64,000 bases of DNA from Bromus sterilis (lineage: Eukaryota; Streptophyta; Magnoliopsida; Poales; Poaceae): contig OX465600.1 of NCBI GenBank assembly GCA_950022295.1, positions 304,740,031 to 304,804,030 on the forward strand. The letters are read 5' to 3'. This document shows positions 22,670 to 33,489 of this stretch, piece after piece. Below the pieces are notes generated by a model. That model made no database searches, was not told the DNA's origin, and saw nothing but the letters and a program-made list of their open reading frames with translations. The position numbers and the translations under genes are program-made. Every line of letters starts with the position of its first letter. Positions within the stretch are counted from its first letter, which is position 1.

Positions 22670-24098
22670 GTACCTACACCACACATGTGGTGGTTAAAAG
22701 CATGTATTTCGTCTGTTTCCAAAATACAAATTGTATTAGATTTCGTTAGAAGAATTATTTCATCAATAATTGTTGTATAAGTCTATATCTAATATTAAAG
22801 AGAGAAAGATTACTCCTGCCCTCCCACGAAGTCCTGTTTCTCTCCACACAATTCCATCCTAAACGAACTGAAAAAACCATCAAGACATGTCCCGCACTCC
22901 TGTGTTTTTTCCATTCCACGTTTGTCCTCCCATTTACACGTAGCCACCAGCCCACCACCCCGGCCCCTCGATTCATCTTCGCCACCCAATAGCATAGCGA
23001 TAGGGAAACCCATCTCGGCAGCGAAACTTTGTACTTCGTTCAACACCAGCTACTTACATAACATGTTTACATGCATGTTACCTTTCGCATGGCCTAACGA
23101 AGTCAGTAATAATGCTTGGTTTACAACACACATGAATAACGTACGTACGAACAAACGTTGAGGATATGGTATTAAGAATGAATAACTAGCTTCCCCGCAA
23201 AAAAAAAAGAATGAATAACTAGCTATCTTGGTTCAACTCATAAATCTTATCCATGTCACGTTCACATGACATGCATAGTTCACATGATGCTTTTCTAATG
23301 GACTTGTGTGTCATGTCTAACAATTCATATGGGCCTAAAGATCGGGAAGATAACAATGTAGTAATAGTATGTAGTTCAGAAGAGATCGGTTTAGAAGATT
23401 TCAATTTTTTTTTTCTAAACCAACCAACCGGCAATATACTAATAATCCTATGACATCATCTACAAAAAAATCCTATAGCATGCATGTTACGTTTCACACG
23501 CCTGGCTGCCTTTTTTTTGCTCGTATATATGGCCCAATGAGGTAAACAAATGTATGGTTACAACAAACAAATGAGTTAAGAACGAACAACTAGCTAGTCC
23601 AACTGCCACATAAGATGCCTTCTTAGCTGCTTGCTGAAAAAAAAATTGTGGTCTTTTTCCTGCACTCGTCGCTCGAGTGAACCATATGTGGAATAACATT
23701 TTTATGCCACATAAGATTCTTCTCTTACCAACTTCTTTGTCGTGGTATTTTTCCTGCACTCATCGCTCAAGTGAACCATACAAGGAATAACATTTTCCTG
23801 CACTCGTCGCTCGAGTGAACCATATTTAGTAAGCAGATCCAACAACTAGCTAGTTCAACCACCACATAAGATGCTAGTTGACAATCAACCACTGCATCTA
23901 ATTAAGTTCGCAATAAAAAGTTAGCAGCTAGTCGGAAATATCTTTTGGAGGACGAGCTCCAGTGAGCCCTCCAAAATGTAAAACTTAAAGTTTGTGAAAT
24001 TTCATATATTTACATCTTAAAAAATTCTAAAAAAATACAGAGATAGATGAAGGTATAATACACAAGCTTGAAAAATCCTTTCTCGCAGCTAGTACCTT
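22670..24098. other. Gene-free stretch between the two terpene synthase copies
   Basis: It holds AT-rich sequence with repeated phrases: a CTGCACTCGTCGCTCGAGTGAACCAT-like phrase at about 23660, 23755 and 23797, and ACAACTAGCTAG at about 23586 and 23841. These are diverged tandem copies of upstream sequence. No exon 2-7 of a terpene synthase was found here. Confidence 0.45.
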
Positions 24099-24112
24099 AT
24101 ATTGCTACTTAG

Positions 24113-24600
24113 ATTTTTTTTTAAAGCATAAAGACTTTATTCCTCACATAATAGAAATGTCGTTTACAATCAAATGAGAAATAAAGCTAGGTATAAACCC
24201 ATCCTAGAATTCCGAAGTTTGTGACGCAAAACAGTGCTTAGCCAAGCAGTCCGCCACTTGATTTGCTTCTCTCGGGCAGGTGGAATATTGGACCTGAACA
24301 AAGTCACTCACCAGCATAGAACATTCTGCGGCGAAGCCGATGTCAGTTCCCAAATAATCATCACCAAGGCTGATGAATTCCACCGCAGGAACACAATCTG
24401 ACTGGACTTCAATTTTAGTACATCCAATATTCGCCGCAAGGTATAGACCATTGCGAATTGCCGCCATCTCTGCTGAAGTTTCAGAACCAACATGCGGTAA
24501 TACCCATGTCACGACAGCCAGAAAGTGTCCTCTTTCATCTTTTGCAACAGCTCCAGTAGACCCAGATAGAGTTTCAGCATGGAAGGAAGCATCAACCCTG
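24113..24600 (-). mobile_element. 5'-truncated LINE copy, minus strand, with 14-bp target duplication
   Basis: ATATTGCTACTTAG occurs exactly at 24099-24112 and again at 24601-24614. The insertion between them begins on the plus strand with a T-run (24114-24122), the poly(A) tail of a minus-strand element. Inside, the minus strand encodes an RNase H (RVT_3) domain: RVDASFHAETLSGSTG, ETSAEMAAIRNGLYLAANIG, KIEVQSDCVPAVEFI and CPREANQVADCLAKHCF. These are the acidic catalytic positions and the closing His/Asp-type block of plant LINE RNase H. Only the C-terminal end of ORF2 was copied. It inserted about 40 bp upstream of the terpene synthase ATG. Confidence 0.88.
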
Positions 24601-25226
24601 ATATTGCTACTTAGCTTAGTAGTATGTGCGAGAGAGAAAAGGCGGCGAGCGATGTCTAAGAAAGGAAAGGAGAGTCATGCGGGCAGAGGAACAATGCTTG
24701 CCCAGGGTTACACGATGCTAGACGAGCGAAGACACGAGGTAGATTACCGCCTAAGCGTGTGGGGCGACTTCTTCATCCAAAACCCTACTCTGCCCCATAC
24801 TCATCAGGTATGTACAGTACATATGTGTTAATATTAAGACAACATTTAAATTGAAGAACATTAAACCTTAAACTCACGATCCATTGTAGTGTACAGTTGG
24901 CACTGTCTTGCGGTACAGAGATGGACTTTTCCCATGACACCCACTTTAGAATCGGTTGCTAGACATGGGACGTATTTTCCCATGTGGGATCATCATGTCA
25001 TACCGGGGAATCTTTTTCCTTGTATATCAGGTATATCATCAAAAAAAATTGACACATCACATGGAGTGGACTTCTGAGGACCATGGCTACGTGGGAATGG
25101 GAGAGCGTGTTGTCCGAGTTATCCTCGACTTGTGGTCAAGCCGATTGCAAGGGGAGGGGAGTGCAAACAGCCCAGCTGGCAAGTGGGCCCAGTATGTGTT
25201 GGCTAGCTTGCACTGTAGCTTATTTA

Positions 25227-25532
25227 GGGCTTGGTTGATTTATTGGGTAGGAAAATCATAGGAACAAGAAAAGCATAGAATTGCAATGGCATGCCCATTC
25301 CATTCCTATAGGATTTTGCTTGCACCAAAATTTGTTTGATTCCATCAAAGGAATTGTAGAAAGAGGTTGGAGTGAATGTTAGGATTCCTATAGAAAATAC
25401 TACAAAAATTCTTATGGAAAAAATTTCGATATGAACAATTCCTATGAATCAAATGAGTAACGTAGGAAAAAAAATCCTATGGGATAAAATCTTACAAGAA
25501 ACCTATGAAATTCCTATGAATCAAACGAGCCC
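25227..25532. mobile_element. Tourist-like MITE (306 bp) in terpene synthase intron 1
   Basis: Terminal inverted repeats GGGCTTGGTTGATT and AATCAAACGAGCCC are flanked by TTA on both sides (25224-25226, 25533-25535), as in PIF/Harbinger-related Tourist elements. The interior is AT-rich with CCTATGAAT / ATTCCTAT repeats. Confidence 0.8.
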
Positions 25533-25535
25533 TTA

Positions 25536-26096
25536 GGGTTATCACTCTGGTTGTAGAGGCATCGATCATTACGTGTCCAGCTATTCCCTATCCTTTCCAG
25601 TTGTATCTTCTTCCTCTTCAAGTTGGTTCCTCCCCCCTTCTGAATTCTCTCTATAATCTTGGAAATACAGAGATCTTTGAACCACACCCTCGTCATGGCA
25701 GGGAATACTAGTAGGAGGGTAGCACCCAGTGTCTGCATCCTTGGATACACACATCTGATTCACGAGGTGCACAATAGGGTATCTCTTTTCATAAACTCCC
25801 CAAAAGCTTATGTTGGAGCCGAGCCGAATATTTCTTAAGAGTTTTATATTGGCTGGATATGATAGATTGAGGATGACAGTAAAAACTTATAAACTTAATT
25901 TTTTTGCAAAAAATATGTTTCCTAATAACCATAATAATGTTATTTACAAACCATCCAAATATTTTCAAACAGAAGACGACCAAAATAATTGATTTTTTTT
26001 GGTGACCTGATGCATATATGAATATCTAGTTTGTTTTAGCATACAAGGATAGTACATGTGTAATATAATGTCGTTCTGTTGTGTTTACTTTCGTAG
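25536..26096 (+). other. Rest of terpene synthase intron 1
   Basis: AT-rich intron sequence without further recognisable features, ending at the TTCGTAG acceptor at 26090-26096. Confidence 0.5.
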
Positions 26097-26652
26097 AACT
26101 CGATAGAATGGAGGACTGAGAGACGCGACAAGCTAATAGTCGAATCAAGGGACAAGTTACTCAACTTATGTGATCCATTGGCTGAACTGAAGATGATCGA
26201 TGTACTTCAACGTCTCGGAGTTTCTTACCATTTCAAAGAAGAGATTGATTTGAAACTGCAGAAGCTTTCTTCAAAGAAGTTTGATTGTGAGAACCTGCAG
26301 GGCATATCCCTTCAGTTCAGGTTGTTAAGGCAAGACCGGTGCTACATGTCTTGTGGTAAAACAACATGTGTCTCTCTCAGCTCCTTGAATTGGTCATCAT
26401 ATTTTCTTTTCTCTGACATGCATACAAATTTATGGGCATGCATCTTCACATGCAAGATATGTATACTCAACAATACGACCAGTCAAAGATAACTAGCATT
26501 TTGTTGGGACACATAGCTAGGTCCATAGAAAATATTCTATGAATTTGATAATTATATAATTTTATACTCAAATATGCCCATGTAATATATTAATATCCTT
26601 TAATACATATTCCAATATTTTGCATAATTATTTGCTTGTGGGTTGTATTATA

Positions 26653-26746
26653 CTCCCCCCATTCTGAAATAAGTGCCTAACTTTGTAGTAACTTTAGTAC
26701 AAATTTTTACTAGAGTTAAGACATTTTATTTCAGAACGAAGACAGT
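26653..26746. mobile_element. Stowaway-type MITE in terpene synthase intron 2 (right end eroded)
   Basis: The left side reads TACTCCCCCCATTCTGAAAT; the right side ATTTTATTTCAGAACGAAGA is its diverged inverted copy, but the closing GGGAGTA is lost. The spacing of about 90 bp and the motif ACTTTGTAGTAAC fit common Triticeae Stowaway families. Confidence 0.6.
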
Positions 26747-27271
26747 CAATAGCTTGTGGGGCTTGAAGTACCTAATTTATTTTTATTCCAAAGCTATATG
26801 TACAACCAGAAAAACTTTGAGGCCGCATTGCGAAGTGATGTCCGAGCTCTACTTGCAGTCTATGAGGCAGCTCATCTTGGCACATCGGATGAACAATTTC
26901 TCAAAGATGCCCAACGGAAGACTACAAGTCCTAAAATCAATGTACGGTCATCTTGAAAAACCAATCGCAGATAAAGTGAAACATGCTCTTGAGACACCAT
27001 CCTTCCGTAGGATGAAGATTTTGGAAGCTAGGCTATATATCCCTCTATACCAGGAAGATAAAGAGGAATGCGACGAAACACTTCTTGAACTCGCAAAACA
27101 TAATTTTAATCTACTGCAATGCCTTTACAGGGAAGAAGTCAAGCAAATATGCGAGTAAGTACAAAATAGTGAAATCATGTTCATAGTAAAGTCTTTACAT
27201 TTAGTCGTTTTGATGAAAGTGTAGGCTCAATTAAAAAGTTTTACTAGAAAATGGTTGGCAAACTTTGTTGG

Positions 27272-28473
27272 GATCGACTACACAGCGACGCCGCACATAG
27301 TCCTTTCCGTGCGGCGGCTGTTAATCATGCAGGATAATCGCATATTAGCGCGCAGCCGGCCGATAATGTAATAGTGCGTACTCCCTAGGCCCAATAAAGT
27401 AATTCTCTCTTTCTGTATGAGTCGCTTTCTTCCTCACATTTTTTTTTATTTTTCTTTCTTGTCCACACCTAGACATGCATGCATCAATTATATTTTTCTA
27501 AAGGTGCAACACACAGTTGTTCGATTTTATACATGCATATTTTCTAGATGATGATTAGCGTAGTTATCAGATTTTACTTTGTTGTCACAAATAAGAAGTA
27601 TAATTATACTCGATTGCCAAATTTAAACCACCTAATTTCCTGTATTTTAATTATTTAGTTACGAGACTTACTTTGTTGATGGAAATACGAAATATAATTA
27701 TACTCGGTTGCCACATTTTAAACCACCTAGTTTCCTGTATTTAAATATTTTTATATATTTAGTTACCGGATTTACCTCGTTGCCAGAAATACAAAATATA
27801 CTTATACTCGGTTGCCACATTTTAAACCACCTAGTTTCCTGTTTTAAATATTTTTATATATTTAGTTACCAGATTTACTTTGTTGCCAACAACCAAATAT
27901 TATAAAAACTGACAACTAAAAACTCTAAAATGTGGAAACTGGATATTACGATTCTAATAATGGAAAAACACTGAATATGACAACCAAGTATTACAAAAAC
28001 TGACAACTAATAACTCATTTTTTCTAAATTTTTAGCATCGTTGCAGCAAAAAAAACATGAAATAAATGTTGCGTACCATATTTGTCATCAGTTGGTGGTA
28101 TCAAAATTAATTACCAGTAGTAACATTTTTGTTATCTATTGCTACAAAATTGCATCTCATCATCCCAGTCATACTTAATCATTTTCTTAGCAAAAATTAA
28201 GAGTTAATGATAGCAGGAACTAAGCAATTCACGTAGTGTAGCTGGCAGCAAGCAGTGGCAACACGTTCATCCTCAGCTTTACTACAGCTTATTATAAGGC
28301 ATGCGTCCACAACTTTTACTGCAGCACATGCATCCGCAGCGATAGCCCATGCAGATTTCATGTAGCACATGCAGCCACAGCAGCGCAAAGTCCAAGTTTA
28401 GGGAAAGCTACTACTACGCACGAAGCCGCCGCATGGGAACCGGACTGTGCGGCGGAGTTAGGTATCACTTCCC
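27272..28473. mobile_element. Non-autonomous MULE (1202 bp) just before terpene synthase exon 4
   Basis: A 9-bp target duplication AACTTTGTT lies at 27263-27271 and 28474-28482. The element starts GGGATCGAC and ends TCACTTCCC. The inverted termini share CGCCGCACA, AGTCC and GCGGCGGCT blocks at comparable spacing. A 9-bp duplication and GGGA-type ends are Mutator hallmarks. The interior has diverged direct repeats (CTCGGTTGCCACATTTTAAACCACCTAGTTTCCTG-type units at about 27610-27890) and no transposase. The right end is about 10 bp from the exon 4 acceptor at 28491-28492. Confidence 0.82.
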
Positions 28474-29008
28474 AACTTTGTTTCTTATGAAGGTGGTATT
28501 ATGAGAAGGAATCCCCATGGAAATTATTCTACGCAAGGCATAGGCCAGCAGAAGCCTAGTTTTGGGCACTTGGAGTGTATTATGAACCACAATATGCCAA
28601 ACTCAGAAAGTTACTAGCAAAATTTATAGCTACAATTACACCATATGACGACACTTTCGACAATTATGGTGTATGGGAAGAGCTGCAACCTTTCGCTAAT
28701 GTCATGCAAAGGTTTGTTTTACTACTATTAAAGGATATATTGCAAATTAATCTGGTAAAGTAGTGTTTTCATCTTTCAAGTGGAAGTGTGGAAGCTCTTA
28801 TAGCTAGTTAAATTCGAACTTGTTGACTTGGCACGTATAAATATTAGCTAATGAGCATCATTCTTGTAGGTGGGACATGAAGGAGGCTCAACAACTCGGA
28901 GAATGCTACAAAGACTACGCACAATTTATGTTAGGCACCATGATTGAAATAGAGAATGCACTTCCAAAAGATATATCAACTAGAAATGTTAACTTTATAA
29001 GAAATATC

Positions 29009-29839
29009 GTACGAGTACAATCATATATTTACGCTTCATTTCAATTGTGTTACATGGATTTTTCTTTCAATATGTGTATGTTTAGATGTTAAATGAAGTG
29101 TTGGTAACGGCCAGTGCATTCCATGTTATTGAAACCCAAACATGTATAATTTCTTCGTAGGATGAAATTTTCATAAGTATATTAGAACATTGAAATTAAT
29201 GATGATTCTATAGTGGCAGTAAGATTGTTATCTATTGCATTTCTAAAATTTGGGACGTAAAAAACTTTTGTAGGGTAAGAAATTGTCATGTAAAAGGCAC
29301 ATATGTTGCCCAAGTATTTTCTACATTATTAGTTGAGTTGCAAGTTCTAATTATTCATTCTAGAATTGTGGTAACCAACAATATATCAAAACGAAAATTA
29401 GAAATGGAAAAACTTTGCAGCATAGTTGTTAATTACAAACATGAAACTGAATATGTGTATTCATTGCATCATTGTGTTTTACTTTATCTTAGTAAACACA
29501 ATGATTAAATGTTTTTGAAACAATACCAGAGTATTGTATTTTATACAATAAACATAAGTATTGACTAAATGTAAGAATATCTACCATGTAAAGACATATT
29601 ATGGGATATCGTTGGGGAAATCATCAACTATTTTGCAAATTTACACACACTAGTTTGAGTTGTGTAGCCTACAAGTTGTTGTAATCATATTGATGTATTT
29701 GTAAGTTAATTTTACTATGCCAATTAAAAATATCAATTTTACTATCATTTGGAGCACCACATTTGAGCCAAAGCATATTTTAGTATTCTTTGAAACAAAT
29801 ATTATAGTCTTCTTACCGGTGTAGTCTGTTTTATTGTAG
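29009..29839 (+). other. Terpene synthase intron 5
   Basis: AT-rich sequence of 831 bp between donor ATC|GTACGAG and acceptor TTGTAG|ATT. No gene or named repeat was recognised inside. Confidence 0.6.
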
Positions 29840-30315
29840 ATTAATAAAGTATGCAAAGGTTATGTGACTGAAATTATTTGGAGAGATAACAAGTACATAC
29901 CATCCTTGGAAGAGCATTTGAAGGTCACACTCATTACATGCTTTTATTGGGCTATTAATTGCACTGCTTTTGTTGTATTTGAAGAGAACATTGCAGATGA
30001 GGTTCTAGAATGGATGTCTAAGTTTCCTCAAATTGTCAAGGATTCTTGTATTGTATCACGACTAATGGACGATATTGTTGCCCATGAGGTAATGTTCTAA
30101 TACATAATTTTGGGATTTAATATAGCTTAGGGCCCTCTATCATTCTCCCTGCCATGATGGTAAGTCCTTTGAATTTTGTTCTGACCATGAGGTAAATTTA
30201 TTTTGTTATCATATATAAGTTGTGCTTAGTTTCAGTAATAATTGTTTGATTGTGATTTGATATATATACACACACACATAGCTCATGTATTCATTTGTAT
30301 CTCATTCTTTTACAG

Positions 30316-30435
30316 TTGGCAAGAAAGCGGGACAAGATCTCAATCGAGGAACGGTTCAAAGCAATTGGCGATGAATTGGCGGGATTTTTCCTTCGTGAAG
30401 TCATACCGCCATTCGGAGAGTACCACTATGAATGA
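30316..30435 (+). pseudogene. Unusual possible last exon of the terpene synthase relic
   Basis: After a TTTTACAG acceptor the frame that continues exon 6 (phase 0) reads LARKRDKISIEERF, GDELAGFF and VIPPFGEYHYE, with a stop at 30433-30435. Only ARKR resembles the usual ARKH start of the terpene synthase last exon; the rest does not match the family and is far shorter. It may be a foreign exon joined by rearrangement or chance coding sequence. A diverged direct repeat around CGGAGAGTACCACTA follows at about 30413, 30470 and 30508. Confidence 0.35.
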
Positions 30436-30639
30436 TGTACATGTAACATATAGTTTGACTCGGAGATCGAGTACCACTATTCTACATGTAATAGATAGTA
30501 TGCCTCGGAGAGTACCACTACTATATATGCAGGAAGATCAATCTTCATGCATACGTATACTACTTAATTTGCGATCGCAATTACATGTGTTATATATTAT
30601 ATGCACCAAGTTGCTATGCATCACCTTTTATCTTCATGT

Positions 30640-30984
30640 ACTACCTAAACCCAAACGCGTAGCAGGCGCATCGACGCGATATGAAATGGTCCGATACCCC
30701 TAAACCACTCTCTAAGCATCGACGCGATATCCGATACCCCTAAACCCCTAAAAACCCTAAACCCTGAATCAACCTTTGGTACCGGTTCGTATTGCAAACC
30801 GGTACCAAAGCTCCTTTGGCATGCGCACTCCCGGAGGCCCACGTGGAGGCCCCTTTAATACCGGTTCGCAAGGAACCGGTACCAAAGGGGGGGGGGGCTT
30901 TAGTACCGGGCCTTTAGTACTGGTTAGGAAACCGGTACTAAAGGCCCTCCCGAACCAGTAATGATGAGCGATTTTCTACTAGTG
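30640..30984. mobile_element. CACTA-type terminal region with telomere-like stretch
   Basis: From about 30775 to 30960 there are repeated ACCGGTTCG / AACCGGTACC(T)AAAG motifs in both orientations. The segment ends in TTTTCTACTAGTG at 30972-30984, as at 3581-3593. Before it lies a short CCCTAAA-rich stretch (about 30740-30768) and a direct repeat of CATCGACGCGATAT (about 30670 and 30718). The end abuts coding sequence of an SMP protein. The other terminus is not seen. Confidence 0.5.
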
Positions 30985-31394
30985 AGGCAACGGACGCGGT
31001 GACCATCGGCGAGGCCCTGCAGGCCGCGGCGCAGACGTCGGCTGGGGAGAAGCAGGTCGACCTCGCGGACGCAGCGGCGCTGCAGGCCGCCGAGACGCGC
31101 GCGACGGGGCTGGGCCGCGTCGTCCCAGGCGGCGTGGCGGCCGCGGCGCAGAAGGCCGCGGAGACCAACGCGAGGCCTGGGATGGGCGACGACGAGAAGG
31201 TGCGGCTGAGGGACGTGCTGGGCAGCGCCGCGGCGGTGCTTCCGGCGAACAAGGTGGCCACGAGGGAGGACGCCGCTGCGGTGGCTACCGCCGTGGAGCG
31301 CAACGCCGCTTCCGGAGGAGGCGGTGGAGGGAAGGGGGTCGCCGATGCGGTGGTCGCGGCCGCCGATATAAACGAGGGGAAGATGACACGCTAG
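30985..31394 (+). pseudogene. LEA seed maturation protein (SMP domain), 5'-truncated
   Basis: The frame is open from the transposon border to TAG at 31392-31394 and has no ATG of its own. It shows two SMP-type blocks: VTIGEALQAAAQTSAGEKQV with DAAALQAAETRATG and VVPGGVAAAAQKAA, then ATREDAAAVATAVERNAASG. SMP proteins (LEA group 5) are hydrophilic, Ala-rich proteins made in drying seeds. The composition (Ala-rich, GC-rich) fits, and about 136 residues of the C-terminal part remain. The N-terminal SMP part and the promoter are missing, cut off by the CACTA-type end at 30984. A CACTA element sits 200 bp downstream. Confidence 0.85.
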
Positions 31395-32154
31395 GCTAGG
31401 CTAGGCGCGTGCGTGGCACTGAAGACGTACGTACGCCATGCTCTACGTACGTAGCACGCCATAGCCATAGTTTTTCATCCCATCGAAGCACTCTTTAGTT
31501 TCCGTGTAGTTCTGCCATGTGACCATGTTTGTATGTATATATCTTTATATTCGAGGTGTTTGATTCAGTGTTCTGTAACGTAACCTGATACTCACTACGC
31601 CAAAATCGCTAGTTGCCTACGGCTGAAACTATGCCGACGGCCACCGTCGGCATAGATGGAGATATGCCTACGGCTTTTTTTTGCCGAGCTTCGGCCGTCG
31701 GCAACCAGGGCCACGTGGCACATGAGATACCGGCCGTCTAACGGCGTTGGAGCTATGCCGACGGCTTTACCGTCGGCAATAATTTTTTATTATTTTAATT
31801 AAATGTTTGTTCAATATTTAATTTTATTTATCTAAATTTTAATATATGCAAATTATATATCAATTTGGGGTAGAATTTTCCATAGATTGTGAATATACAC
31901 TTTGTTTTTGTATTTGGATATGTTAAAAATGCAAAATAATGTACTTTTTCAAATAGGTCCTTATAGTTTATGAAAATCACAAGTCATTCATACATGCATG
32001 GATTTTGACAAATTTTATATGTTTACGGATCAGAATCTTGCAAGGGTTCTGTTGGCATACTATATTTTCAAATTTACATAGATTAAAATAATAGAATAAG
32101 CAGTTAGTGTTTACGTCGAAACGAGCACAACGCGAGGCAATCTTAGGCATGATC

Positions 32155-33130
32155 GGTGATAGCTAGGGGTGGAATCTTGCAAACCTCTTGGTAGATCTCT
32201 TATTAAATGAGTACTTGTGCACCTAGAAATGATTTTTTGAAAAAATAAATAGCAAACTATCAAGCACTTGTAGTTCAAATTTCACCCCGTTCCAACTGAA
32301 TCGGTGGCAATTTGTCTTTTTCAGCAGAGGTGTACAAGAAACATTTTACATGGAAAGTTTGGTCAATTGTTAATAAAATATGGTCTAGTATATTACAAAA
32401 ATGTATTGGTTCAAATTTACATCAAATATTTGGTAGATCCTTCACAAAAAGACCCTACTTTCGGCACTTGGAAAATGAAAAATGAATTTTTCGTGCAACG
32501 AAAATGAAAACTTCCTTTGGCAAACTTGTTGGCCATTCAAATATACACACATATGCAAAATATGATATCATTTGGTAAAACTATCCTTTGAAATTAGCAC
32601 TAACATCGGCCATTTGGCTTGAAAGCCATGAACCTTCATACTCGATAGGTCATTTTGAGAAGACTTTTTTAATAGATTTGTATTATTCCAAGTTTTTTGA
32701 TTTGTATGGTTACTAGGACATAAATTAGGATGCAACGCGAAGGTTTTACATTTTTTTGATTTTTTTTGTATTGTTTAAGAACTGATTTCAAAATGCGGTC
32801 AAAACGGGAGAGGGGGGCATGTCCGGTGATAGCTAGGGGTGGAATCTTGCAAGCCTCTTAGTATATCTCTGATTAAATGAGTACTTGTGCATATAGAAAT
32901 GATTTTTTGAAAAAATAAAGAGCAAACTATAAAACACTTATAGTTCAAATTTCACCCCGTTCCACCTGAATCAGCGGTAATTTGTCTTTTTCAGCAGAGG
33001 TGTACAAGAAACATTTTACATGGAAAGTTTGGTCAATTGTTAATAAAATATGGTCTAGTATATTACAAAAATGTATTGGTTCAAATTTACATCAAATATT
33101 TGGTAGATCCTTCACAAAAAGACTCTACTT
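32155..33130. repeat. Direct repeat inside the CACTA element, period 670 bp
   Basis: About 300 bp starting with GTGATAGCTAGGGGTGGAAT at 32156 recur at 32826 with few changes. Both copies contain TTTGTCTTTTTCAGCAGAGG and CAAATATTTGGTAGATCC. This is a segmental duplication inside the transposon. Confidence 0.85.
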
Positions 33131-33489
33131 TCGACACTCAGAAAATAAAAAATTATTTTTTTATGCAAGGAAAATGAAAACTTATTTTGGAAAACTTGTT
33201 GGCCATTACAACTTACACACTTTTGATAAATAGGGTTTTCAATGTTTTTGTACAAAAAATCTTTTCTCTTTTGTTTAACTGTAGAAAAATGGTTTTTTTA
33301 TTTAGAAACATGCAAATGTATTACACAAATTGTGGTATTCTAAATTTATAACTTTTGGTGAGAACTATTACACATACACTGTCTATATATAAAAGGATTT
33401 TTTTTAATTGTTTTATTAATTTTTAAAGAGAGTAAAGAAGCACAATTGGTAACTTGTTTGTGATTGGCTGATACGTGATGTTGTGGATC

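Larger units (their letters stand above)
24652..30088 (+). pseudogene. Terpene synthase (sesquiterpene type) pseudogene, six exons visible
   Basis: Exons with fitting splice sites: 24652-24807 (DYRLSVWGDFF), 26097-26355 (NSIEWRTERR, IDVLQRLGVSYHFKEEI), about 26790-27154 (NFEAALRSDVRALL ... RRMKILEARLYIPLYQ), 28493-28711 (VYYEPQYAKLRKLLAKFIA, DDTFD), 28870-29008 (ECYKDYAQFMLGTMIEIENA) and 29840-30088 (GYVTEIIWRDNKYIPSLE, SRLMDDIVAHE). Terpene synthases turn prenyl diphosphates into terpenes; the DDxxD metal-binding motif is present as DDTFD. There is no plastid transit peptide, which suits a cytosolic sesquiterpene (TPS-a) enzyme. Breaks: a one-base frameshift in exon 3 near 26925-26940, an unclear exon 3 acceptor, a TAG in exon 4 (28557-28559), and no normal C-terminal exon. 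The introns hold MITEs and a MULE. A LINE separates the gene from its promoter. The product specificity cannot be read. Confidence 0.88.
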
